Below are positions 1 through 8,284 of a DNA stretch of 64,000 nucleotides, one piece after another. Position 1 is the stretch's first letter, and every line of letters starts with the position of its first letter. The stretch covers positions 38,140 through 102,139 of the forward strand of contig CAMYNG010000004.1 in assembly GCA_947259765.1 (NCBI GenBank), in the 5' to 3' direction. Source of the DNA: an uncultured Ectothiorhodospiraceae bacterium. GTDB lineage: Bacteria; Pseudomonadota; Gammaproteobacteria; CAMYNG01. The notes under the pieces were generated by a model. It had not been told where the DNA came from. It worked only from the letters and a program-made list of their open reading frames with translations, and ran no database searches. Made by a program: the position numbers and the translations under genes.

Positions 1-1207
1 CAGTCCAGAAGCTAACCGAGATATTTTTCTTTAACAGGGAAATAAGTACGCGTATCGGGCCCAGGCTTTTCAGCTCGAATGCCAGGCTCACTGACCAGCT
101 TGCGTCGCCCGCTTCATTTTTTTCGCCACCACCTTCACGATGCAGGCGAAACTGAAACACATCAATTCCCTCTGCTGTGCGCAGCGGCAGTTCAAAGAAC
201 AGGCTGCTGCGTTGCGTTTCACCACCCCCGGCGGAACTCAGTTGCTGCGCGTGGATCCGGGCCAGTGAACCTTCAACCTGACGAAACAACTCCTGCAGGA
301 TGTCCATCGTCGATCGCAGGTTGGTCAGCGATGCTGTCATTTGCGGCTGTGGCGTGGGGCGGGTGATCGATGGCGTCATCATCATGGCCAGTAAAGCTGC
401 CGCTTTGCCTGCCGCGGGGGTTGCCGAAGCCGGTGCGGCCGCAGGCGTGCTCTTCGCCGGCGACGGTGGTAGCGGTAATGATTGGTTTAGCAGGTTTCGC
501 GTATCGACATTATCGCGTGTTCGGCCGGTAAGTTGGGTTGAACCGCCCGCGGGCAGGTTTTCCTGGCGCAGCAATGCGGCCAGGCGATTCAGCGCAACGC
601 GAACATCGCTGGAGAGTCGGCTGCTGTCTGCAGATGTGGTTTGCGCCAACTGTTGTTCTACGAACAGACCACTGTTGAGGATCGCCCGCTTAAGCGCTTC
701 CGGATCGCGCACCTCGCTGACGGCCGGCAACTGCGAGATAAAAGACTGGATCGCCTCGCGAACGGGAAGCGGCAAGGCCGAGGCAGTATTTTGTCCGGCC
801 GGTGTTTGGGTGTGGGCCAGATTGGCCAGCAGCGGCGCCAGGGAAAGCTGTTTGGGCAGGGCTACGCGCATGGCGTTGGCAATGATCTCGGCTGGTTGTG
901 GCGCGGGTGCGAGTAGCTTTAACGCCGGGCGGCCCTCGACCAATACAAGTTTCAGGTTCACGGTGTCGCCGGGTTGGAGTTTGGCTATCAACTGTTCGAT
1001 GGACGTTGGCGCACCTTTGCCCGTTGCGAGTGTATTCGTGGGCAGTGTCTTGACCAGGGTTTTGTCGATCTGCAGGAGTAGTGATTGCCCCTCCTGTTTA
1101 ACCATTACCGCGCTCAACAACTGGCCGTTTTGCCAGGGGAGGGCGCGTGCACTTACGGGCGGGCTGCCGGGTGGCAGCGGTGGTTGTCCGGGGCCGTTAA
1201 TTTCCAT
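1..1207 (-). CDS. Flagellar hook-length control protein FliK-like, 3' end runs off the left edge (partial)
   Basis: Reverse strand is open from an ATG at 1207 (MEINGPGQPPLPPGSPPVSARALPWQNGQLLSAVMVKQEGQSLLLQIDKTLV...) to position 1. Gln/Ala/Pro-rich middle, then a C-terminal stretch (SLFFELPLRTAEGIDVFQFRLHRE...) resembling the FliK C-terminal domain. The + strand ORFs here are antisense. Confidence 0.6.
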   Translation of the reverse strand, partial: MEINGPGQPPLPPGSPPVSARALPWQNGQLLSAVMVKQEGQSLLLQIDKTLVKTLPTNTLATGKGAPTSIEQLIAKLQPGDTVNLKLVLVEGRPALKLLAPAPQPAEIIANAMRVALPKQLSLAPLLANLAHTQTPAGQNTASALPLPVREAIQSFISQLPAVSEVRDPEALKRAILNSGLFVEQQLAQTTSADSSRLSSDVRVALNRLAALLRQENLPAGGSTQLTGRTRDNVDTRNLLNQSLPLPPSPAKSTPAAAPASATPAAGKAAALLAMMMTPSITRPTPQPQMTASLTNLRSTMDILQELFRQVEGSLARIHAQQLSSAGGGETQRSSLFFELPLRTAEGIDVFQFRLHREGGGEKNEAGDASWSVSLAFELKSLGPIRVLISLLKKNISVSFWT

Positions 1208-1358
1208 CAGGTGACTCGCTGGTGCGTTATAGCATCTACACACCCACGCTATTAATATGGTTCATTAACGCAGTGGGCGAACCGAATATATTGCCTATTC
1301 TTGTAAGAGTATAAACAAGACTGCCGATAGGGGTGGTAAGGAATCTGCAGGGGCCGTA

Positions 1359-2225
1359 ATGACAAAAAGCCACATTTGGTACATCCGGCGCGGCGATGCC
1401 GTAAAAGGGCCGTTTCCGGCGGGTCAGATCTCCCAGTACCTGGTGCTCGGGCGCGTTTTTCCCACCGATGAAGTTTCGCATGACAAGGAAAAGTGGATAC
1501 CGTTGCGCAGTGTGCCGGAATTGATCCCGGACGTACTGCGCGCTCAACCAGAGGATGGAAACGCGGACGAACGCCTGCGCGCCGCACGGCGTTGGGCGGA
1601 TGAGCGCCGTACGACAGAGCAGCCCGGCTTTGAGGGCTCAGAGCGCCGCAATCCCTCGGCCGGAGATCATCCACGAGTGAGTGATGGCTTGGATAAAGTC
1701 TCGGCGGGCCGGCGCCGCTCTAAACGTTGGGCCCAACTGCTGGCGGTGCTGGCAATTATCGCCGGCGTGGTGTATCTCGGCTTTAACCTGCCGACCTCGA
1801 ATCTCGTCAGCGTTGCGCAATGTGATGCCAATGCAGCTCCAGGCGTGAATTGGAGCAACTGTCGCCTGTCTGGCGTACAAGTGCTCAAAACCGACATGCA
1901 CGGCGCACTTCTTAACAGCACGTTTCTTAATGGTGCACGTTTGACGGGTTCCAATCTAACCGAAGCAGACCTGTCTTATGCCGACCTCAGTAACGGCAGT
2001 CTGGCCTTTGTCGACTTTACGCGCGCTAAACTGACCGGCACCAGCCTGCGATCAACCGATCTCAGCCAGGCTGATTTCACCGACGCGGATCTGTCTTATG
2101 CAGATCTGTCCAAGGCAAAATTAACCGGCGCACAGTTCAAGGGTGCTCGACTTGATAATACGGTGTGGAAAGATGGAACAATTTGTAGACAGGGATCCGT
2201 GGGGCGTTGTTTGCGCCAAAAATGA
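1359..2225 (+). CDS. GYF_2/DUF4339-like N-terminus, one TM helix, pentapeptide-repeat C-terminus
   Basis: WYIRRGDAVKGPFPAGQISQYL...W is GYF_2-like; TM at LLAVLAIIAGVVYLGF; then A(D/N)LSYADLSN-type pentapeptides. Confidence 0.8.
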   Translation: MTKSHIWYIRRGDAVKGPFPAGQISQYLVLGRVFPTDEVSHDKEKWIPLRSVPELIPDVLRAQPEDGNADERLRAARRWADERRTTEQPGFEGSERRNPSAGDHPRVSDGLDKVSAGRRRSKRWAQLLAVLAIIAGVVYLGFNLPTSNLVSVAQCDANAAPGVNWSNCRLSGVQVLKTDMHGALLNSTFLNGARLTGSNLTEADLSYADLSNGSLAFVDFTRAKLTGTSLRSTDLSQADFTDADLSYADLSKAKLTGAQFKGARLDNTVWKDGTICRQGSVGRCLRQK

Positions 2226-2304
2226 GCAGGTTTTCCTGATTTATACAGCGGGTCGTATAAAAAGGTAAATTACGGCCGTCCGTCTAAGTAACTGTTAAAT
2301 ACAT

Positions 2305-2640
2305 ATGAATAACAAAGTAAAAGAACGAGAATATAGACAATTTCTAGCTCTAAAGTGGCTTGGTGTTGTTGTATATCCATTCTGGTTGGCATACGGCGTA
2401 TGGTCTGGTAATTATGATGCACCAATTATAGTTGGGTTTATAACAGGATGGGCTGTCTGGTATATAAAATATGTAAAATCAAAAGTAGAACAGCAATATA
2501 CAAATACTGAAATACCGATTGATTGGTATAGCATGCCTGTAGATAAATTTATAAATGTACCTGTACTTATTGTTTCGTTAGGCGGAATAACGCTTACCTG
2601 TCTTTTAGTGTTAATAGCAATAAAAGTATTTAACAATTAA
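2305..2640 (+). CDS. Hypothetical membrane protein (integron cassette ORF)
   Basis: 111 aa ORF with about 3 TM segments, AT-rich, starts 5 nt after a GTTAAAT core site and ends inside an attC site. Confidence 0.6.
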   Translation: MNNKVKEREYRQFLALKWLGVVVYPFWLAYGVWSGNYDAPIIVGFITGWAVWYIKYVKSKVEQQYTNTEIPIDWYSMPVDKFINVPVLIVSLGGITLTCLLVLIAIKVFNN

Positions 2641-2686
2641 ATCAAGCCGACGCAAAAAACGGCGCGGCTTATTAAAAACGTTATAT
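2628..2686 (+). other. attC site (59 bp)
   Basis: R'' ATTTAAC (2628-2634) is the exact reverse complement of the cassette's own GTTAAAT start at 2294-2300. Stem AAGCCG[A]CGC / GCGCGGCTT has one extrahelical A. Distal core GTTATAT at 2680-2686. Strongly resembles the aadA-type 59-base element. Confidence 0.82.
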
Positions 2687-2696
2687 TTATTAATTT

Positions 2697-3008
2697 ATGC
2701 CTTGTCCAAAATGTAAAATGAAAATGGGTTGGGGACCTGTAGTAGCAAATACAGGACTAGCTAAACCTTGGTACAAACCATGGAGGAGCCAATTAAAATG
2801 CGCTCATTGTGGTGCTTTGGTTAAAACTAGAGGTAAACATGATCAAGTGCAGCTGTTTTTATTTGTAATTGCAGTGTTATCGATAAGCTCTTACCTATCA
2901 CCTGGCTGCACAAACAATTGTTCAATTATAGCCATTGTTGTTGGTGTTCTTGCAGGAATACTATTATTAGTAAATGCAGTATCTAAGAAATATGAGATTA
3001 TTGAATAA
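2697..3008 (+). CDS. Hypothetical zinc-ribbon, two-TM membrane protein (integron cassette ORF)
   Basis: MPCPKCKMK...LKCAHCGALVK (CPxC and CxxC pairs) followed by two hydrophobic helices; starts 10 nt after the GTTATAT core. Confidence 0.6.
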   Translation: MPCPKCKMKMGWGPVVANTGLAKPWYKPWRSQLKCAHCGALVKTRGKHDQVQLFLFVIAVLSISSYLSPGCTNNCSIIAIVVGVLAGILLLVNAVSKKYEIIE

Positions 3009-3089
3009 ATGTAACAAGTCATTCGTGATTGGACCGCTAACCCGCCACTTTGCGTCGGCTTTAGCGGCCACACAATTCTGTCGTTATGC
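3009..3089 (+). other. attC site (81 bp)
   Basis: R'' ATGTAAC (3009-3015; reverse complement GTTACAT, 6/7 match to cassette start GTTATAT). Stem GG[A]CCGCTAA / TTAGCGGCC with one extrahelical A. Distal core GTTATGC at 3083-3089. Confidence 0.75.
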
Positions 3090-3104
3090 CTTAAAGAGTA
3101 AAAC

Positions 3105-3311
3105 ATGCCATATCGAGAATTAAACATTAATCCAAATACACCGCCAAATGTGAAAAAATTGATAAGGCGTTTGGAAGATCATTGTTTGAAAGATGTACAT
3201 TGCCTGCTGAGATTGCCAATCCCTAATTATCGATTAACGGCGGGATGTAATTTTTCAATAGCTCAGGTGCTCTTGGCATTTGTCGTTATGTTACCTAGTC
3301 AAGATAATTAA
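3105..3311 (+). pseudogene. Cassette ORF, apparently truncated at its 3' end
   Basis: Starts 15 nt after the GTTATGC core. The coding sequence runs through a second GTTATGT core-like site at 3285-3291 and ends shortly after; no attC hairpin follows. Confidence 0.4.
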
Positions 3312-3664
3312 AATATCAGTCGAAGATCTAAAAAAGGAAGCAACTGTAAAACCACCTATTGATTCTTGGAAGGTGAGTCGCGGATAGCATGGCAAAGGAT
3401 GCTTTTTTGCGCCGGACGGTCGTACAACACGTCGGTTATTGTATGCGAATGCTTTTGGGAGATATGGCTGGATTTAAATCGTCCGTAAATCGGAATGATC
3501 AGCGCTGGGGCCCAATCACTTGCGTTGGTGTAAAGCAGCATTTCAGGGCTGACGATACATCGAGCTGTCCGGATTAGTGAATCGTTTGACGTTTCGCGCA
3601 GGCTGTTGATGCCGATAGTTGAATTTTTTCAATTGAATTTCAGAAAGTAAGGAATTGAGAGCTA

Positions 3665-4042
3665 ATGGTTAAAGTAACCTCAATCGAAAAAGGTATACTT
3701 TGTTCTGAATGGCCTGCTCACGCCATTGTTTCAAAAGCGTCCATAGAGGAAGAAACCTCAAAACGGCAAGCCCTGACAAATGAGCCACACGGACTGCTTG
3801 TGAAATTGCATGGAATAAAAGGTATAACTGATGACGCTTGGAAAATCATCTCAGGAAAAAACGTTCAGTCAATAACATCAGCGCTTGCGATTCTCTATGA
3901 TCGTAAATCAGGGTTTTATGAGCATAGTAAAATCATGGTAGACCTCAGATTTCTGCATGATTTCGCTGTAGTGTATCCCGTGAAGTTTTTTGAAGATGAA
4001 GGCTCTGCGCTCGCATGGCTGCGGGCTTTTAAAAAGAAGTAA
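3665..4042 (+). CDS. Hypothetical protein, STAS/SpoIIAA-like character
   Basis: 125 aa ORF; C-terminal KIMVDLRFLHDFAVVYPVKFFEDEGSALAWL pattern is typical of small STAS-like proteins. Confidence 0.5.
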   Translation: MVKVTSIEKGILCSEWPAHAIVSKASIEEETSKRQALTNEPHGLLVKLHGIKGITDDAWKIISGKNVQSITSALAILYDRKSGFYEHSKIMVDLRFLHDFAVVYPVKFFEDEGSALAWLRAFKKK

Positions 4043-4068
4043 AAATCAACCGTTAGGCTAATGAAAAG

Positions 4069-4689
4069 ATGAGCATTGTTGATACAATTTCACTTTTCGG
4101 AATCATGTTTGTACTTGCGGCAATACCGAGTACAAGCGTAGCACTCGTTGTAACCCGCTCAGCTACATTGGGTGTAGGTAATGGTATTGCTGTTGCCGCT
4201 GGTATTGTTTTAGGCGATTTGATTTTTATCATGCTGGCCATTTTTGGTCTTTCCGTAGTGGCAGAAACTATGGGTAACCTGTTTATGGTTATAAAGTACT
4301 TAGGTGCTCTATATCTGCTTTGGCTTGGGTTCTCATTATTATCGACACAAAACAAATCCACAATTACGGTGAATAAAGTCGGAGAAAAGGGCAGTCTTGT
4401 GGCCAGCTTCCTTGCGGGGTTTTTTCTTACTTTGGGCGATGTTAAAGCTATCGTTTTCTACGTCAGCTTATTTCCAATTTTTATTGATTTGTCAAAACTT
4501 CAAGTAACGGAAATTCTGGTTGTCTTATTTGTAACGGTGGTTGGTGTTGGCGGCGTAAAAATTTTCTATGCCCTATCAGCAACAAAGGTTGTATCTATCG
4601 CAAGGGCGCTTAAGTTTGAGCATGTCACTCGAAAAACAGCAGGCGGGTTTATGGTTGGAGCTGGCACTTACCTAATTGTAAAAGCCTAG
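4069..4689 (+). CDS. LysE family translocator
   Basis: 206 aa, multi-TM, LysE/RhtB-like (GNGIAVAAGIVLGDLIFIMLAIFGLS...KYLGALYLLWLGFSLL). Preceded by core-like GTTAGGC at 4052-4058. Confidence 0.85.
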   Translation: MSIVDTISLFGIMFVLAAIPSTSVALVVTRSATLGVGNGIAVAAGIVLGDLIFIMLAIFGLSVVAETMGNLFMVIKYLGALYLLWLGFSLLSTQNKSTITVNKVGEKGSLVASFLAGFFLTLGDVKAIVFYVSLFPIFIDLSKLQVTEILVVLFVTVVGVGGVKIFYALSATKVVSIARALKFEHVTRKTAGGFMVGAGTYLIVKA

Positions 4690-4770
4690 CAATTGCTAGT
4701 GCTCGGGTAGCAAAAAGTTCCGCTCGTTCCTCGCTTTACATTTTCCTGCCAGTAATGCGTGGTGTTCGAC
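4684..4770 (+). other. Degenerate attC candidate
   Basis: GCCTAGC at 4684-4690 differs at one base from the reverse complement of the upstream core GTTAGGC; weak TTGCTAG/CCAGTAA pairing; distal GTTCGAC (4764-4770) is a poor core. Confidence 0.3.
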
Positions 4771-4791
4771 GCATTTATATGGAGAGACAGT

Positions 4792-5025
4792 GTGGAAAAA
4801 GAACCTCTAAGTATTAATGACAAGGGCTCTTACCTCCTTGTTGAGTTCTTCGGAAAGTTCAGTGTGAAGGCAGGTAAACAATGTATTGACAGAATGGCTG
4901 AAGCCTACGATAAACACCGTCGTTCAAGAGTCCTGTTGGATTGCAAAAATATGACTGGAAATCTGCCGTTTTTTGAAAGGTTCCAAGTCGCGGAGTATGG
5001 TTCCACGAAGCAGAGCTTTGGCTGA
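4792..5025 (+). pseudogene. STAS-like protein, probably C-terminally truncated or frameshifted
   Basis: GTG start at 4792; SYLLVEFFGKFSVKAGKQCIDRMAEAY...RSRVLLDCKNMTG is STAS-like but stops right after VAEYGSTKQSFG. Confidence 0.4.
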
Positions 5026-5113
5026 CCAGATCGTCGCCCGACAAACCGGATGCCGGGAAGGCCAGTAGCCGCGCCTGATTCGCAGCGTAAGATTTCTGGA
5101 AGGATTAGGACAT

Positions 5114-5506
5114 ATGGATTGGACTTATTGGACAAAGCTAGCTCATACGTTGATATTCTTTTTCGCGTCGGCCTGCGTCATGTACGTCGTATATTGCGGC
5201 GTCGCGGGCAAGATCAATAACTATCTATGGGCAGCACTTGGGGTCGTGTTTATTGTCGTTCTCATTTATGCTGCCAATGGTTTTGAGTGCCCGTTGACGA
5301 CCTTGGTTCACCGGCTGGCCGGTCGGCGTGACGTTCCTGACATCTTTTTTCCAGATTGGTTGGCAAGAAATATCATGCCCGCTTCCACCGTCATCTACGT
5401 TGTTGGTGCTGTGCTTGTTGCTCGACACATGTGTCAAGCGAGAAAATCTGACAAGCTTTTCCAGACGACGTTGAACATCCCCGGTTTTAGTGGACAAAAA
5501 GTCTAA
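5114..5506 (+). CDS. Hypothetical membrane protein
   Basis: 130 aa ORF with about 3 hydrophobic helices; no family recognised. Confidence 0.55.
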   Translation: MDWTYWTKLAHTLIFFFASACVMYVVYCGVAGKINNYLWAALGVVFIVVLIYAANGFECPLTTLVHRLAGRRDVPDIFFPDWLARNIMPASTVIYVVGAVLVARHMCQARKSDKLFQTTLNIPGFSGQKV

Positions 5507-5524
5507 CTGAAACGGAGAAGGAAA

Positions 5525-5611
5525 ATGCCAAGATACAATCAACACAAGAAGACGCACCGCTATAGTAGCGAATCAAAAGCTATAGCAGCTCAAAAGAGCC
5601 CCAAAATTTAA
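5525..5611 (+). pseudogene. Possible IS3-type transposase OrfA N-terminal remnant
   Basis: 28-codon ORF MPRYNQHKKTHRYSSESKAIAAQKSPKI resembles the start of IS3-family OrfA proteins (RYSxEFKAxAV-type), then stops. Confidence 0.35.
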
Positions 5612-5715
5612 TTTTACTTATTTATTCCAGATTATCGAAGTCAACTACTGAGACTACCAGCTGGGATATACACGGAAATTTCGGACCTAATTGTTTAGTT
5701 GCTCAGGATAAGCTA

Positions 5716-6342
5716 ATGGGCTCATGTTGTGATGATAACTGTGTGGTAGAGGCGCTACGCGGTAGGCAGCGCGCTACTCTTATAAAGGTATTGTGGATCA
5801 ATGCGATTATGTTTGTTGCCATAGCTACAGCGGCATTTTATGGTAAGTCCACCGCTTTGCTATCTGACAGCTTGGACAATCTGGGTGATGCGCTGACTTA
5901 TGGGTTAAGCTTATTCGCTGTGTCTCAAGGGCCGGCTACAAAAGCTCGGATTGCTTTGTTTAAAGGCGGTTTAATTTTCTTGGCCGGCTGCTTTGTTGTC
6001 GCTCAGGTGGTTTATAGGCTTGTTAACCCAGTGCTACCTTCGTATGAGGTGATGAGCGTCTTTAGCCTTGCTGGCCTGGTAGCAAACGGGCTGTGTTTAT
6101 TTCTGCTTTGGCGCCATCGGCATGAAGATATCAATATGAGTTCGGTCTTTGAGTGTTCGCGAAATGATATTGCTGCTAATTTGTCCGTTATCGTAGCGGC
6201 CATCGGTGTTTGGGCATTTGACTCTGGTTTGCCAGACATAGTCGTTGCAACGCTCTTGGCAGCGCTGCTTTTAAACTCATCTGCTCGAGTAATTAGAGGG
6301 GCATTGACAGAACTTTCGAATTCCAGGAATCAAAATAATTAG
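5716..6342 (+). CDS. Cation diffusion facilitator-like cation transporter
   Basis: GKSTALLSDSLDNLGDALTYGLSLFAV: CDF TM2 metal-site signature (SDSLDNLGDA); multi-TM. Confidence 0.8.
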   Translation: MGSCCDDNCVVEALRGRQRATLIKVLWINAIMFVAIATAAFYGKSTALLSDSLDNLGDALTYGLSLFAVSQGPATKARIALFKGGLIFLAGCFVVAQVVYRLVNPVLPSYEVMSVFSLAGLVANGLCLFLLWRHRHEDINMSSVFECSRNDIAANLSVIVAAIGVWAFDSGLPDIVVATLLAALLLNSSARVIRGALTELSNSRNQNN

Positions 6343-6795
6343 ATGGAATACCATCTCGCTCAAGTAAATACTGCCAGAATGCATGCGGATCTCGACGATC
6401 CTTTAATGTCGGGTTTTGTCCAAAGGCTGGATGAAATAAACACATTAGCTGACTGCAGTAAGGGTTTTGTGTGGCGTTTCCAGACTGAGGAAGGTGACGC
6501 CACCTATCTGCGGCCGTTCGATGACCAGCAGATACTGTTTAATATGTCGGTCTGGGAGACATTTGATGACCTAAGAAACTATGTCTATGCCTCCAAACAT
6601 GTCGAGCTACTGAAATCCAAGGCGAGCTGGTTTACAAAACTCAGCGAGGCGCACCTTGCACTCTGGTGGGTTAAGAAAGGGCACCTACCTACGGTCGATG
6701 AGGCGCTTGAAAAGCTCCATTCCCTAGAAGCAAATGGTCCGTCCTCTGGTGTTTTTACGTTTGCGAAGCCTTACCCAATGCCAAAAACCACCTAA
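6343..6795 (+). CDS. DUF3291 domain-containing protein
   Basis: HLAQVNTARM...DPLMSGFVQRLDEINTLADCSKGFVWRFQ...NMSVWETFDDLRNYVY...LALWWVKKGHLPTVDEALEKL. Confidence 0.8.
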   Translation: MEYHLAQVNTARMHADLDDPLMSGFVQRLDEINTLADCSKGFVWRFQTEEGDATYLRPFDDQQILFNMSVWETFDDLRNYVYASKHVELLKSKASWFTKLSEAHLALWWVKKGHLPTVDEALEKLHSLEANGPSSGVFTFAKPYPMPKTT

Positions 6796-6866
6796 CTTGA
6801 ACATTTGGAATAACGGGTTCTCCGGCCTGCTCCGTTGTGGCCGGGAAAATTACGCGAGGAGAGTTT

Positions 6867-7328
6867 GTGAAAACATTCTGGGATGAAGAGTCACATCTTT
6901 CCGATTTCATAACCCTGAATAATTGCTGGATCGAAAAGTATTTTAAGCTGGAAGATAACGATAGGGAGTTAACCAAGGACCCGACAATGATCCTCCGCAA
7001 GGGAGGTCATGTTTTAACCGTCACCAGGGAAAACAAGGTTGTTGGGGTATGTGCGCTCTTTCGTGAGAGTGACGAAGTTTACGAGCTGGCCAGAATGGCT
7101 GTAGCGGAAACTGAGCAAGGCAGTGGAATTGGTAGGCTCTTACTACAAGAAGTCATTAGGTTCGCAAAAGAGGAGGGCGCAAAGAAGCTATTTCTCATCA
7201 GCAATACAAAATTGGTAGCAGCAGTAAATTTATATAAACATTTTGATTTTAAAGTCGTGTCTGAAGGTCAGCATCCGACGTATAGGCGAGGAAACATCGT
7301 CATGGAAAAGTTCCTGGATGTTTGCTGA
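6867..7328 (+). CDS. GNAT family N-acetyltransferase
   Basis: ARMAVAETEQGSGIGRLLLQEVIRFAKEEGAKKLFLISNTKL: GNAT motif A. GTG start at 6867 with an AGGAG upstream. Confidence 0.8.
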   Translation: MKTFWDEESHLSDFITLNNCWIEKYFKLEDNDRELTKDPTMILRKGGHVLTVTRENKVVGVCALFRESDEVYELARMAVAETEQGSGIGRLLLQEVIRFAKEEGAKKLFLISNTKLVAAVNLYKHFDFKVVSEGQHPTYRRGNIVMEKFLDVC

Positions 7329-8013
7329 AAAAAGCGCCTTGTTACTGGATATGAATGGTACGTTCATGTTTGGGCACGACCGATTCGATGCGACCGAGGA
7401 CTTTTCCGTTCATCACAAAAACATTGGTGGAACGTTACCTGCTGCCGAAATAAACAGGGTTATACGCGCCGCCTATCAGTTCCTTGATCGTAGATATACT
7501 GACGAGCTATTTCGAGACAATTTTCCGTCCATTCGAGACGCGATTAACGCAGTTAAAAGACGAGATTTATCTGAAAAAGAGATTTGCATGATAATCGACA
7601 CATTTTCATTCCACGAGCTTGGTTATATCTCAGATGAATATATGGATGTCTTGCTTAAGCTGCGCGAGCGGTTTGAGTTGTCAGCAGTCATTGATATATG
7701 GTCGCCGAAAAAAAACTGGGTTGAAATGTTTGAGTCTCGCGGTATTAATAAACTTTTTTCGGCATCGTCTTTTTCTTCAGATCGCGGCATGGTTAAACCC
7801 TCCCCGAAACCGTTTGAGATTGTGGTGAACCAATTAAATATCCCAAAAGAAGAATGCTTGGTGATAGGGGACTCACCGAGGCGAGATCTTGGAGGCGCAT
7901 ATGCAGCGGGTATCGATTGTGTTCTTGTTGGTGATGCCACTGATGCTCGGGCTTTAGGCAGTTTCCCAAGTTTATTGGAGCTATGTGATGAAATTATGTG
8001 TAGCAACCGATGA
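7318..8013 (+). CDS. HAD family hydrolase
   Basis: LLLDMNGT motif I; GMVKPSPKPFEIVVNQLNI...CLVIGDSPRRDLGGAYAAGIDCVLVG motifs III/IV. Overlaps the GNAT gene by 11 bp. Confidence 0.82.
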   Translation: MFAEKSALLLDMNGTFMFGHDRFDATEDFSVHHKNIGGTLPAAEINRVIRAAYQFLDRRYTDELFRDNFPSIRDAINAVKRRDLSEKEICMIIDTFSFHELGYISDEYMDVLLKLRERFELSAVIDIWSPKKNWVEMFESRGINKLFSASSFSSDRGMVKPSPKPFEIVVNQLNIPKEECLVIGDSPRRDLGGAYAAGIDCVLVGDATDARALGSFPSLLELCDEIMCSNR

Positions 8014-8214
8014 TGCAAAACACACGCCGGTAGCTCGGAATGTGATTTTGCCTGTCGCTCTAAGGGAAGGATCTGTGGCGCTAAATCTCGTTAGTTGACA
8101 AAGTACAGATACTTATTCATAGTGGAAAGCATGCAAAGTCAACTCAGTATATTTCAGCAAATTATTACCCTCATTCAAAGAGGGTGGTGGGTTTGCTAGT
8201 GCACAAGTAATTCG

Positions 8215-8243
8215 AAAAAACCCGCCCTTGAGGCGGGTTTTTT
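8215..8243 (+). terminator. Rho-independent terminator
   Basis: aaaaaaCCCGCCcttgaGGCGGGtttttt. Confidence 0.85.
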
Positions 8244-8284
8244 GTTTCTGTCTCTGGGGCTAAATCTCAGCCAAAGGAGGCAAA

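Noticed and set aside
300-1214. 304 aa + strand ORF at the left edge
   Set aside because: Antisense to the FliK-like reverse-strand frame, which is open to the window edge and has sensible composition; the + product is Ser/Gly/Cys-rich and family-less.
3389-3577. 62 aa + ORF and overlapping minus ORF 3356..3541
   Set aside because: No recognisable family, no convincing RBS or cassette core; probably non-coding remnant.
8131-8199. 22-codon ORF MQSQLSIFQQIITLIQRGWWVC, faintly like an IS4-type transposase start
   Set aside because: Too short to distinguish from chance; no terminal inverted repeats or continuation found.
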